A program made the position numbers and the translations under genes. The notes beneath the pieces were generated by a model. The model was not told the DNA's origin, ran no database searches, and worked only from the letters and a program-made list of their open reading frames with translations. This document shows, in pieces, positions 33,850 through 46,252 of a stretch of DNA of 64,000 bases. Every line of letters starts with the position of its first letter. Position 1 is the first letter of the stretch. The stretch comes from Vitellaria paradoxa (lineage: Eukaryota; Streptophyta; Magnoliopsida; Ericales; Sapotaceae), in contig CM034244.1 of NCBI GenBank assembly GCA_019916065.1, positions 24,978,471 to 25,042,470 on the forward strand, written 5' to 3'.

Positions 33850-34610
33850 AGTTAGTGCCTCGTGCATAATATTGAAAGAGAACTTTGCTCCAGATGATAA
33901 AAAGACAGTTAGCATCTCGCGCTTAACTAGGAAAGGAGTGTTGCTCTAAATGATGATAGAGAGTTAGCACTTATCATATAACTGGAGGAAATGATTAACT
34001 AGGGAAAGAAACCTTGCTCCAAATGAGAAAGACAGTTACCACTTAGCACGTAACTGGAGAATGGAGCTTTGCTCTAGATGACAAGGGATAAGAAGTGCCT
34101 GGTGTATAACTGGAAGTAAAGGAGCCTTGCTCCAGAGAAACAGGGGAAATTAGTACCTTATACATAACTAGAGGAAGGAGTTTCAATCCATTAGGGAGTT
34201 TAATTCCTAAAGGAAAGACAGTTATTGCCTAACATATAACTATAGGAATGAAGCTTTGCCACTGATGAGAAGGAATAGCTAGGTGCCTTGCACATAACAA
34301 GGGAAATGAAGCTTTGCTCCAAATAAGGAAGAACAGTTAGCGTCTCGCGCATAGCTGTGGAAAGAAGCTTGCTCCAGACGATGAGGACAGTTATGCCTAG
34401 CGCCTAATTGGGGAAGGAAATAAGCCTTTCTCTAAGTAAGGAAGAACTATTAGAATCTCGTGCATAACTATGAAAAGGAGCTTAGCTCTAAATGAGAGGA
34501 AACAGTTAGTGCCTCACACATAAGAGATAGAGTTTCACTTTGTTGGGGAGTTCAACTCAAGGGAAGAGACAGTTAGCGCTTTGCACGTAACTATGGAAAA
34601 GAGCCTAGAT
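33850..34610 (+). repeat. Minisatellite of about 60 bp units in GR1 copy A
   Basis: About ten degenerate units have the pattern ACAGTTAGCGCC...GCATAACT...GGAAAGGAGC...TTGCTCCA. The same array lies at about 50755-51290 (copy B) and 56620-56950 (copy C), so it is a fixed part of GR1. Confidence 0.8.
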
Positions 34611-35160
34611 CCAGGATGCACCTTGCACATGTGAGTGAGTGAGTGTTGATCATTTAGGAAAAGAACTTAGCTTCAATCAAGAGCTCAGTTCTTGATGATG
34701 ATGGTTAAGTCTATATGAATGGCCTAGGGGCCTCATATGATGTGAATGATGCATTTTTTATGATCAAATATGTCATGGGCATGTTAAATGTGATGACAAT
34801 CTAAATTCTATCATGAATGACAGTTCAAGGATCCATCTTAAATATATCTAAGGAAAGTCATGAGTTAGAAATCATCGGCTTAATCAATCCTAAGTCATTC
34901 CCAATCTCTTGGAGCCTTGCTCACTTAAGTGAATGCCTTGAATTGGTAAGCATTTGATTTCTGTTTCAACCCTAGTAGGTGTTATTTGCATGTCTGAATG
35001 TGTTCTAGCATGTCAAAGCATATAGTATGTCAAAATAGGTGCATGGCATGTCAAAGTAAGTGCTAGCATGGTAAATGATGTCCTAACATATTATACTATG
35101 ATGTAGGATGATGATGAGACATATTGTATGGCACAGTATGCCATGACATGGTATAACATG

Positions 35161-36010
35161 GCATAGTGATGGTGGCCCTTCCCAATATTTTGGATTTGCC
35201 AGTGGTGATTGTTCAAAATTAACATAAGATGAAAGAGAATGAAAATAGAGGAAGAAACTTATCTAATTGAAATTGAAAGATACATCACTTTGAGGGTGAT
35301 GAAACCTCCTTCTGTGTATAGTAGTTCTTCGAACCAAAATCAACATGAACATTTACTCTCTATTATTTTCTACTTATATCTAGATTGTTGTTGTAATAAC
35401 TAAGGCCCACGTAATGGGCTGTGCTGTCCTTAACACTTAAATCTTATTACAATAGCTGGATTGGACGCTATTAATAATAGAGAATATAGGACCGAATGAT
35501 GATGCTAACTGCAGGTAATTTGGTTAGCCTTATTTAGCCTAAAAACTCTTCTTGCAACCAATTGAAGAATTAGGCTTATTCTTTGTCTCCTGGCTTCCCA
35601 TTTAATTGAATCATTTCCCCTACCTTCAGTCTTCTAGAAGATGCTTTATAATTATATGTATACTTCTCCAGCTGTCTCTTTGATTTCTTTTTCACCAATT
35701 CTCATCTTATCTATTAATTGCCTTGAACTCTACATTTCATAAAAGCCTTTGGTTTCCAATCGATGGACGGTAGGGATTGAGCAATCTATGGTTGAAACTG
35801 GCCATACCAATTGTGACCTCACCAACAGTCTTCCATGTTGGAACAAAAAACTTAGAGGGCTCAAACATGCCTTCACTTCATCTCTAAAGTCTTTATTTTC
35901 TCAGCAACTTCTAATTTTTCCCCCCTTTTTCTCCATGTACCCCGATTTCTATCTTTCCCCTTCTTCCTATTTGGCTTGTATTCAGTTGTTCACAGAGGGT
36001 TCATACATAT
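35161..36010. mobile_element. Unclassified insertion in GR1 copy A
   Basis: About 850 bp interrupts the CATGG-rich tract, which resumes at about 36015; copies B and C lack it. Inside, GTAATAACTAAGGCCCACG (about 35394) and GGGCTGTGCTG read like a copia-type solo LTR, but neither a TG...CA pair nor a target duplication could be fixed. An open frame at 35749-36012 has no recognisable domain. Confidence 0.45.
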
Positions 36011-37480
36011 AGTATTGCGATATGGCATGTTAGCATGGTATATGATGACAATGATATGGTATAACATAGTAGAGATGACATGGTATTAGTGAATATGATA
36101 TCTAACATGACTTAGTATGGTAATATGATGTTATGACATGAAATAATATGATAGTATAATAGAGGCATATCATATGTATGATGTTTAAAATTTCACAAAT
36201 TTATCTCAGGTAAATCCAGCCAATATCATACATTAGGTCCAGCTTGGTCTTGAGTTATGCTCCAAATACCTTTCATTGACAAACGATTTTTATTTACATA
36301 ATTAAAATTAGTCTATTCTAATCATGCAATCATATTAAATTGAAAGATAAAATAAAAATTTTTCTACAGAGAAAAAATTTTATCGATGCAAGCTTTTCCC
36401 AGAGAGAGAAGCTCCTAAAGAGGCCAAGTGTTGTAATAAATGATAATGAGAAGGGAGAGGCCCTTATTTATAGGGATTTTTTTAGACCGAAACAAGTTTT
36501 GCATAACTAAACAAGCCAAAAAAGATTGCTCGTTTGTCTAGCAAACAAGTTTTGCAAAACCTTTATGCTAAACAATACAAGCAAATAAGTCTACACAGTG
36601 TCCCAGGCAAATAAGATTGCAAAACAAGTTGAGCAAAGACATTTTATATTTGAGGTAGGCAAAATATCTTGTACAAAGCCTAGTTGGCAATATGTTTGCC
36701 TTTAAGGCAAAAAAAAAAAAAAGGGCCATTTGGCTTATGCCCCCGTGCTTAGCCATGTTTGGTGAAGTTCAGGTTTCACCTGACAAGTTTAGGCCATTCT
36801 AAAGACATTTGGTGCAATTTTTGGGACCCTCTAGGACCTGGTGGGCACTTTTTGGAGTGATTTAGACTAATTAGGTCAAAATCAAGCTCAATTTGGATAT
36901 TCTAAGATCAAGTTACATTTGTTGGAAATTGCTGCTTTGAAACGGCTGAGGTAAGGGTTAGCCAATCCTTTGGCTTGACCCTTGGAGGCACCACCAGGAT
37001 GACTCATTCTATTATTTTTGGGTATGACGAGTCCAAAAATGCCATCAGCGAGACTCTAGGAGACTTTGTGAATTTATAAAAAAAAAAAATGATGACTTTT
37101 ACAATCAAAGCCACAGAGGGACCTCTTAAGGTTTGACTTGGCCAGACCTAACTATATCGTTTACCTCGGGGGATGAAACCTCAACATTTTTGTACAATTT
37201 GAAGGCTTTCTGACTTTCGTTTGAGGTCTCAAATTATGTCTAGTGTGCCAGCAGCTTCCTTTTTCGTCGGTAAAAGCCATTTTTGAGTTGGTGGAATCTA
37301 GATGTCCTTTGGAGCAGCATTTGCTAATTGTTGAGCTATGTTCTATATTCTCTGGCATGTCCTGGTGTGTTTGTGTATCTTCTTGCCTGTTTCCAGCTTG
37401 ATATGGGCATTCTAGTCGATACCATCCTTCGGTTGCATTGGTAAGGTCATTTTTACTTATTCCATCCAACTTTTTTTAGT

Positions 37481-40400
37481 GGTTTTTACACGAAACTTTT
37501 TTAAATAAGTGAAGAGGTCAAAATATGAAGGTTAATAGATGAAAAGGTTAAATTGAAAATAGGATATAATTGAAGGGAGTATTAGTATAATTAACCGTAA
37601 ATTAGCATATTAAAACTTAACCAAATAATTCAACAATAAAGAATAAAATCCAAGAAATAAAACAAATAAATAAACAAAAACAAAATTCAAGAAGTTCAAA
37701 ATTTCAAATGTCTAAGCCTAGGAAAGTGGGGGTGCACCCTGAGTAGAACTAGTCTTGACAGAGCAAAACTCCTCAAAATTCTGCATTTAGTTATTGACTT
37801 TGTCGAAAATGACATTTTATTCAATCTCCATCTTCCTCCATTTTTTGCACGAAGTTTTGAAAGCTCTACTCAAGCTATTTAGGTGGTATTTGGTTTATTT
37901 TTTTGTTTTCTATTTTCTGTTTTCATTTATGTTTTAAAAATATTAAAATAAAGAAATAGAAAATACTCTATTTTCATTATTTTGAAATTTTTCTTACTTT
38001 GAATTGAAAACGTTTAAAATAACTTTTGTTATTTTTCGTTTTATGTATAACTTCCATTTTCTATTTTCTAAACAAATTTTAAAAACAAAGTGACCAAATG
38101 CATTTTGAACTTTTTTCTTATTTTCAAAAGTATAAAATAAAAATGAATTTAAAACAAAAAATAGAAAACAGAAACAGAAAAAAAATAAAAAAAAAAACCA
38201 AATGGGCCATTAATTTCCTGGCTTTTCCTTGTATTCAACCAATATCAATGGAGCATATAAAGATGTCAACAGAATTGCAGTTCTATGTATATCTTTATTA
38301 AAAATAAATAAATAAATTAAAAGGAGAATAACTTTTTAAAAGAAAAGGACGATTCCAATCCGAAAAGATAAATCACATGTTCAAACACGCTTCATATTTT
38401 GGTGTGACTGTACTACAGTGTTCATGAACGAAACACTACATTCCCAAAAACAAAATAATTAATAGAAATTATTTCAGGTAACATTGTATTTCTTCTCGAA
38501 GTGAAATAAGAATTCCATCACACAATTCCTTTACTTTATGACTTTTCCGTTTAAAATGGTAAAGAAAGCAATCCACAACAAACACAAAAACTATTATGAA
38601 GACAGATTTTGCTGGGGGTATCACAATCACAAGTCATTGCCAACATAAAGTTGGACCTCACTTTAATCAAACAAATCAACTTTTTAAACTTCAATGTAAA
38701 AATATTATTTGCATGATTGGTGATACAACAGTATTTCTCCAATCATTTGGATCCAATTAATCAACCACAAAGCTTTCCCCATGACAGAGAGTTGTCAAGC
38801 TATAGATATTCCCTCATAGATTAGCTTTGTTAGCCTGTTAGGTTGGTGATGAAGTCACTATTGAATAAAGGGTCGTTGCTTTTACTCTAACCACAGAGAA
38901 AAGGACATCTGTGATTCCATTGATGTACATTCTGGTGGTAACAAATGGGTGAGTTTCGATGGGGAATTTAGATTGGGGTTACAAACGGATCGAATCCGAT
39001 TATATTAATTTAATGATAGTTATTATTGGCAATTGCATATGTATCATATTAAATTTATGAACCTAATTATTTTTATTTAAAACATGGTGGTAAAAAATTT
39101 GGTTGATTTAAAATTTTTGAGGCATTAGTGTCCCATTTAGTAATATTTATATTATTATTTTTCTATTTACGCTTACAGATTTTGGAAAATAGGAAAAAAA
39201 TGTCTGTTAATCTATTTTTTCCCAAAAAAATGAAACCTAATAAAACAATGGAAATAATTAAAAAAAAACGTATTTTTACTCTCTTTTTTTTTCCCTATTA
39301 TAATAATTTGTCAATTTTAAAAACACTTAGTGCCATTTTTGTTGCATCACATTAAAATGATTATTTTATTCAAATATTTTATTAAACTAAAATTATTTTT
39401 AATAAATAATATAATTAAATTAATTAAAACAATTAAATAGTTTATATTAATTTAACTATTTATTTTAGTTTCATTAATTAAATTAATATGAAATATATTT
39501 ATTAAATTATTTTCAATAAATTATATAATTAAATTAATTTAATATATTTTTTATTGAACTAAATTATTTTTCATATGTATGATTAAAAATAATTTAATTA
39601 ATTATTAAATTAATATGAAATATACTATATTAATTTTAAATAATTTTTAAAAAACTTAATAAATTAGTTATTTTATTAAAAATAAAATTAATAACTTGAG
39701 CAAAATTATATTTTCAAATACAGTTTTAGCTTTTATAGTAGAAAAAAAACGGTAACAGAAACAAAAACTAAAAAATATAAATAAATAAACATAAACGAAA
39801 AATAGACCGCATTACCAAAAGACCCTAATTAAATGTTAATTTTATTATGTGTGAGATTTTTTTGGTATTTGAATATTTTTACGAATTATAAATTTGTAGT
39901 TTTATTTTAAAAAATTTACTAAGATGAGTTATTAACTAAATAAATATTAATTATTCTTAAATCTAAAATAAATAATGTCATTATTATATATATGCATTTA
40001 TGTGTTGAATTGGTACCTATTAAATAATAATTTATTAAACTATGGGAATATTAACAGTGGCCAAAGTACTTCAACAGGAAATATTTGTCTACAAATATAT
40101 ATATATATATATATATATTCTACCAAATTGACGTGTCAATCTTGTAATAAATAGATTTAATAAACTTTTCATTTAGAGTATTATCTTGAAAAAAGGATCC
40201 TTTAAAAAAAAGAGTTAAAAAAAAAGAAATTTACTATTTTTTTTCTTGAAAAGTATTTGTGTATTATCAAGATTAAATTAAATTTGAAATTGAGTTTTGC
40301 TCTAACTAGTGGTAAAATAAGTGGGTATTTAATGGGTTGCACATGAACTCATTTAAACCCATTAATTTAATAGGTATTATCTTGTCCACCAAATTATATC

Positions 40401-40805
40401 CACTAATGATTTTAATTGGATTTAAACTCATTTTATTTAAATTTAATTAGACAGGTTAACGAGTTTGAGTAATCGTTGCCACCTTTAGAAAGGGCTTAGA
40501 GAAATCTCAATAGAAAGGCAACAAAAACATCCTGCTAACATGATTTGTGTGTTTTCTTGCAAGTGAAGATTCCTTAGGTCTTGTTTGGTCTTAATTTATT
40601 GCACTGTTTGTACAGAAAATTGTCCAAACAAAAATGAATATCTACACACAATACTAGGGCTACAGATAAGTATAGAGAGAGAAGGGAGGGAAGTGCTGGA
40701 CATTCTAAGGTGGTTGTGGCAACAAGCAAAGCGTTGACGATAACAACGGCTGGTGGTGGTAGCAAGTAAAGTAGCGATACTATGATAGCCACCAACAATA
40801 GTAGC
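37481..40805. other. AT-rich spacer with MITE-like palindromic segments
   Basis: Two segments have inverted ends: about 37881-38208 (GGTGGTATTTGG / CCAAATGGGCC) and about 39127-39828 (GTGTCCCATTTAG / CCAAAAGACCC). Both are AT-rich inside, as non-autonomous DNA transposons are, but target duplications are unclear. A (TA)n run lies at about 40095-40118. No gene was recognised. Confidence 0.45.
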
Positions 40806-40829
40806 AGTGCATACATGGTTTAAAAAATG

Positions 40830-40895
40830 GTAACGGGTGTTGTAAGGGTAACGGTCGCAGTAACGTGAACGCGGGGTGTAACGGATGTTACATAA
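40830..40895. promoter_or_regulatory. hAT left subterminal repeats
   Basis: GGTAACGG, GTAACGTG and TGTAACGGATG recur within about 65 bp of the end. In Ac-like hAT elements, short subterminal repeats bind the transposase BED finger; that role here is inferred. Confidence 0.7.
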
Positions 40896-41309
40896 TGGAA
40901 ATGGAAACTAGAAGCGTGATTTTTTTTTTTAAATTCACATTTTACCTCAATTATATTTTAACAATTAAAATGTATAAATATAAATTATTAGTGTTGTTTA
41001 ATAGTTTTATATTAATCAATAATGTCATATATAAAATATTACTTTTTTTAGACATGTATATAAAATAAGCTCGCAGCGCGCATGCGCAGACACCCACGTA
41101 TATATTAAATTGTTACTTATATAATAATTAACACAAGAATAATGTTCAATTACTAAAGTTAAATAATATATGAATTTAGAAGAAAATAATCTATGGGTTA
41201 ATAAATAAGAAGTCCTAGAAACAAAAACAATAATCATAGTCCATTCTTATAAAAAGTAAACAAAAAATAAAGTTAGAATAATAGGACTTACCTGAATTAG
41301 ATGAAACAA

Positions 41310-44300
41310 GTGATGTAGCCATAAAAGTCACCACCAAAATGAATGTCTTGCAGGCTTAGTTGCTTTTGAGAATCATCATCCCATCCTATACTATTAGATG
41401 TGTTGTTGTCATTATAAAATTGATACCCACCAGGAGGATGGAGATATTGATGAGGGTATTGAGAGGCATATTGAAGGGGATGTTAAGGGTATTGAGGGGG
41501 ATATTGAGGAGGGTATTAAGAGGCATATTGAGGGGGATATTGAAGGTATTGAGGGGGATATTAAGGAGTGTAGCTATAAGGGTCAAAGTACTATATGGAT
41601 GTAGTGAATTATATGATGACTCGCTACCACTACCTTGTGAAGACTCACCAAGTGAAACCCTTCCAAAACTTAAAAAAATGTCATTAGAAGAACCCTATAA
41701 CTCATATTGTTGTATCCCCCTACTTCGTCTTGATCGTTCTCTCCTTTCCTGTAGACTCATCCGTATGAAATGGATGTTGTGGAGGCATCGGTACAAGTTC
41801 TCCCACCTCTTCATCATCCCTAAAACCATACATTCCTGTTTCTCCTATATATTGTTCTGGCATCTCATAATCACCACCACCATCATCACCACCATCATCA
41901 CCACTAGGAGGGCTCAAGCCATCTCTTAATCACTACGACCTGGACTAGAGCTTGCACCATGAACATCATGTGATGAGGGGTCGATATCACCACTATCAAT
42001 AATTTGATATATTCTTAACTGAAAATCTTCATCTGTGTCTAACAAAGCGATCCTCTTTCTCTTCTAGCCATTGATTAGTAGGTCATCTTTCTAAAAAATA
42101 TAGCCCAAATTGATTGGATTGAAGCTAGCGTCAATTTCTAATTGGCTTTTCCTCATTTTATGCCTCATCCTCAACCTCATATTGTAGTGAACAAATACTA
42201 ATTTGTGAAATTTGATATACTTTAACCTATTCCTTGTTTTGCTATGGATTAGGATAAATGTACTCCAATTTCTTTCATAATTTGAGGAAGACGTTGTTTG
42301 GCTCAAAACTTTAACAACTATACGTTGAAACTCAGGAGCACTAGAACCCTAAAGAATCCACCACTCTGCTGTAATGTATAAATAAGTTTAAATTAGTATG
42401 AGATAAAGTATGACACAAATATATTAAATATATTAAAATAGTAGTGAGTAAAATTTAAATATGTTTACCTGGGTTAGTCCTCATTACCGATCTTTGAGCC
42501 ACAGGTTGACCAAACGAGTCTTGTTTATCTCTAAAGATAAGTAACTGTAAAATATCATAAGTTTAGTAAGTGATTTTTAATCATAAATATAAATAAATTA
42601 ATTTTTTTGTGTAAATGAATAAAAAATAATTGTTACCACCTGATTCATGGCCAAAATTTGATTTTCTAGTACTGGTTCCAACTTTGTGATTATATTTTTA
42701 GTTCTATTTAACACTTCTGTTAACACATCAGGGGAAGATTGAGTCCCATATTAAAATTGGGGATTTAAGAAATATCATGCCATGGATATAAATGTAAAAA
42801 AAATGTTACTATAAGAAAATAAATGAAGAACATGTGATTTAAGGAGAAAAACAAAAAGACAAATATAAAAAAATATACCTGCTTGCGTGTAAATTGTGAT
42901 GCAACTGTGAAGCCCAACGACTATTAATTATCTTCCAATATTCTTGATAACAATATTCTTGATAGTAGCAACAATTATTTTTAATTGCCAATCTTGCTCT
43001 ATCCATTGCCTCGTATATGAAACCCATGGTAGGTTTTTCATCACCATCCACTAACCTTAGTACCTTAACAAGAGGTTCATATACTTTAATTATATCATTG
43101 GACTTCTTCCAAACTCAGAATCTAAAATTATTTGTTTCACTTCAACCTCTGGACCACTTCTTGACCTCTCCTATTTTGATCTTCTCCACTCTTCTGATGT
43201 AAACATATTTCTCAACTCCTGCTTATACCTCACTATACTTTCAAGTGCAATGAAATTTGTTACAAATCTAGTGATAGCAGGACGAGGTAATTCCCTTCCC
43301 CTAGTGAACTTCTTCATGATTTGGTAGACAGTTGGATAATTATAAATAAAAGTTGTGATAGATTTTGATGTATCCAAGACTTTTGCTACACTTTTTTTTT
43401 TGAAATATCATGTAGCATCAAATTAATACAATGTGCAGCACATGCAGTCCAATACAAGTGGTGTCTTTTTTGCATCAACTTGTGCCCCATAGCTTTTAAG
43501 GCTGTCTCATTATCAGTTACAACTTGAACCACATTAGACTCACCAATTTTCTCTACCACAAAATCTAACAACCCGAAATAGTATTATGTTATCCTACTGC
43601 TCACATGTGATGCATCAATGGACTTATGAAATATTGTTCTTTTATTATAATACACCAAAAATTAATTATGTGATCACGTGTTGATCCAGTCTACCCATCA
43701 CATATAATTGTAACACCTCTCTCCTTCCAAATCCCTTCAAATGAGCATATCCATTGTTTGATCTCTTCGTACTCCTTAGGCAGGTATACCTCTGAAATCT
43801 CATATGCAGTAGGAACCTTCACCCCTTTCCCTAACTCTGCTATTATATCAAACATAGACTGAGCATATTCTGACTCTATAGCCCGAAAGGGGATATTATT
43901 AAAAAACATAAATTTCGATATAGCTCTACCCAACTTTTCTCTTGCTACTTTTAATCCCTTAAAATTCAGCTTGGGTTGTTTTGAACTTTACTTTTTTGAA
44001 GTAAAATATCCATTTCTCTCTACTTAGTTTTCAGGTGACTCCTGATCAATCCAATTCATCTGTCTACCATCAACATCATGTACACTTCTTCCCCGTGTCA
44101 ATCTATGTCTAATTTCACCCCCGCTACCACTACACCCCATACCTCTCATTCTTTCTATCCAATCTTGATGATCTTGTCTACTTCTATATTTTGCATATAC
44201 CAATTCTGAATTAGAATCAGCATCAGAATCCTCATCTTCTCCCAATTAATACCACGACTATCATCCCTCAATTGTGCTTCTAGTTCCTCTTTTCTTTTTT

Positions 44301-44475
44301 ATTTATCATTCTTTTTTTGTGTGACGTCTTTCAATGTTTCATCATTTCCTCTCTCACTTCTTTAGATACACTCTCACACGGTGCTACATTTTCTCTTTTT
44401 GCTGCCAAATGTTCTTTCACACATGTAATGCCCCCTTTAATAATTTTTCCACAAAATTTGCGTTTCAGAGTTATA
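41310..44475 (-). pseudogene. hAT transposase (BED, DDE/RNase H-like, hATC), multi-exon, decayed
   Basis: Reading leftwards: the second half of a BED finger (FCGKIIKGGITCVKEHL, about 44460-44410, with VAPC); an acidic linker (44245-44024); the catalytic core starting with ICDG (first Asp, near 43693); VVTDN and CAAHCINLMLHDI (43386-43571); FIYNYPTVYQIMKKFT and ITRFVTNFIALE (43171-43377); KPTMGFIYEAMDRA (about 43025); and the hATC dimerisation region with AEWW and NYERNWSTF (42380-42240). Splice-like junctions (CCAG/GTAAAC near 42468, HA/GTATAT near 42880) bound exons. The C-terminus has PQY-rich repeats (41600-41420). Stops and frame changes make it a pseudogene. Its normal job is excision and reinsertion of the element. 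Confidence 0.88.
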
Positions 44476-44869
44476 ATAATAAAAAAGTTAAATCAGAGTT
44501 ATAATAAATTTATATTCCATAACATAATAACAATAATATTAGCTATACAAAAAGTTATAAATTACGTACCAAAAAAAGTTATATTAAATTATAGGTGCAA
44601 TAAATTTAATTTAATATAATTTATAATATTATATTATTTAATTTATTTTAGTTATATTATATTAAACATTATTAACATATTAAAAAATATTAATTAAATA
44701 TTATTATAATATAGTATTATATTAATATAATTAAATATAATTATTGTAATTAATTAAATTTAATTTAAATTTTTAGCTATAACAAAATATAACACCGAAT
44801 GTTTAAAATTTTATATTTGATGATTCAAAATAAATAAATAATATAATATTAAATTTTATTTTGTAAGGT

Positions 44870-45019
44870 AACAATGCCACATCAAAAAATATTAGGGGTG
44901 ATGGTAGTGGTGCTATTCCTAGTGGTGGTGGTGATGACACTTCTAGACTTAATCCCAGTGATGATATTGGTTGGAGGTTTGCAACACCTATTGGCACTAG
45001 ACATGACGTGAAATGCAAA
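44870..45019 (+). pseudogene. First half of the hAT BED finger, inverted relative to the rest
   Basis: The plus strand encodes a Ser/Gly/Asp-rich leader, then DDIGWRFATPIGTRHDVKCK, the start of a BED zinc finger. The matching second half (FCGKII...) is on the minus strand at 44468 leftwards. Both edges share TGAAA(T/C)GCAAA (45009-45019 plus; 44457-44467 minus). An inversion of about 44469-45007 inside the element would put the halves in line. I infer this from order and orientation; a second hAT fragment is the alternative. Confidence 0.6.
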
Positions 45020-45597
45020 CTCTTTCTCCCAAGTCCTACCAACTCTTTTTGCCAGACTCTTCCAAGTTCCAAGATTCAAGTCTTCGTCTTCTCAGTTCTC
45101 CCCTGGTTCAAACAACCGCACCACAACAGCCCACTTCAATTTTTTTTTTTTTTTTTGAAAATTTGTTTCAAAATCACAAATTCACAAGTTTTATAACAAC
45201 TATCTATGGATCCGAAGAAGAGAGGGAAAAAATTGAAGAAAGAAAAAAAATATCGAGTTCTAAACCCTTTTATACCTTTTTAGGCTTTCGGCTGCTGAAA
45301 TCGGAGCTCGATGAAGATGAAACTAAGATCCCAGCCGATCTAAGGTGAAGAGGTGAAGTTTTTTTTGTTCGATCTGGAAGACTAGAATAATAGAACTTGA
45401 CGATCTTTTGTTCTCTCTCACAATTTTTTATTTAGCAAAAGAGTAGGTACTTCTTTAATTTCAGATTTTGAATGAAACCTTTGTTGATTTTTTTTGAATC
45501 TGTGTTGAATAAAACTTCTACTTTTTAGCTTTTGTCGATTTCTCTTTTCAGATTTTTGTCTGTTGTTCAGTTGTTGATTTTTTTGGTTTGATTGAGT

Positions 45598-45735
45598 CGT
45601 TACTCTGGCGTTACACCACCGTAACGGACGTTACGCAGCCGTAACGTGCCGTTACGGTGTGAAGGCCGCTACACTCCACGTAACGTGGTCTTAACGGGCT
45701 CTGAAGGAGCCGATTCTGTTACATAATGGCCACTA
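45598..45735. promoter_or_regulatory. hAT right subterminal repeats
   Basis: About ten GTTAC/GTAAC-centred motifs in both orientations (CGTAACGG, CGTTACGC, CGTAACGTG, CCGTTACGG) within 140 bp. They are denser than at the left end. Confidence 0.75.
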
Positions 45736-45774
45736 ACATTACGTAACACCGCTTTTTAAGACCATGAGTGCATA

Positions 45775-46252
45775 GAACAAATGGCAGTAGCAGCGAGTAG
45801 AGCAATGGCGGACACTGGGGTTTGTAGTAGCATGCAAAGCAATGGCATTGGTGGTGCAGGCGAAGAGGCAACGAGCGGCGGTGAAGAGTCAGAGTAACAA
45901 TAAACCGGATCAAGGGAGCATTGTAGACTTGGGACTGTATTTTAGAAATTGGGAGTTAACTAGGAAACCAAATTTTCTCGCTTATAGTCTTTCTCAATGA
46001 CCATTTTTCTCGCCTATAATCTCCCATATTTTCCACCCGTCAACAGTTCTGTTGGCACCATATTTTGAACCATATAGTGAGGAAATTAAAAAATACTCAC
46101 AAAATGCAACTGTTAACGAGGAAATTTTTCCACGTAAAAAGTCATCACACTATATACGAGGAAATAATTTTTTCATCACCTAGAGCCTACTATTAATAAG
46201 GAAATAAGTTCTTCAAAAAACTTTTTCGCCTGTACTCCATTCTCTTGTAGTG
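45775..46252 (-). mobile_element. CACTA (En/Spm-type) transposon terminus
   Basis: The plus strand ends TCTCTTGTAGTG at 46252; read inward on the minus strand this is CACTACAAGAGA, the En/Spm-type terminal motif. Subterminal TTTTCTCGCCTATA-like motifs recur near 45975, 46005 and 46225, as in CACTA elements. The opposite CACTA end was not found, so the length is unknown; 46252 is the only firm edge, and the left limit given here is simply the edge of the hAT target site. Confidence 0.6.

Larger units (their letters stand above)
30700..37480 (+). repeat. Giant repeat GR1, copy A (interrupted)
   Basis: It is colinear with copies B and C through shared landmarks: TCTGAGATTGTCCAAATG (30779), the stepped CTACCTATGTACCCT blocks (31296-31500), the AGTTAGCGCC minisatellite (33850-34610), the CATGG-rich tract (34980-35160 and 36020-36180), the motif TCCAAAAATGCCATCAG (37030) and GCTATGTTCTATATTC (37336). 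It stops about 37480 where B and C continue. An LTR-X solo LTR (31630-33710) and another insertion (about 35161-36010) break it. Landmark style suggests Tat/Ogre gypsy LTR or untranslated sequence. Confidence 0.7.
40806..45774. mobile_element. hAT transposon, complete ends, 8 bp target duplication
   Basis: The element is 40814-45766 (4953 bp). AGTGCATA flanks it on both sides (40806-40813, 45767-45774). The inverted ends are CATGGTTTAAAAAA (40814-40827) and, from the other strand, CATGGTCTTAAAAA (45753-45766), 12 of 14 matching. An 8 bp duplication plus a BED/hATC transposase define hAT. Subterminal zones at 40830-40895 and 45598-45735 are full of GTAACG/CGTTAC repeats. The transposase is broken by stops, so the copy is not autonomous. 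Confidence 0.92.

Noticed and set aside
33850..34610. Regular short repeats that resemble a CRISPR array
   Set aside because: Units are degenerate along their whole length with no constant-repeat/unique-spacer pattern, no cas genes, and the host is a plant.
40310..40490. Possible MITE with GGGTT-rich end and GACAGGTTAACGAGTTTGAG motif
   Set aside because: The phrase recalls a common plant MITE end, but I could not find a matching opposite end or target duplication.
41398..41604. Acidic repeat protein frame (EGDIEGIEGDIKE-like), plus strand
   Set aside because: It is the antisense of the PQY-rich C-terminal repeats of the hAT transposase, which is the real coding strand.
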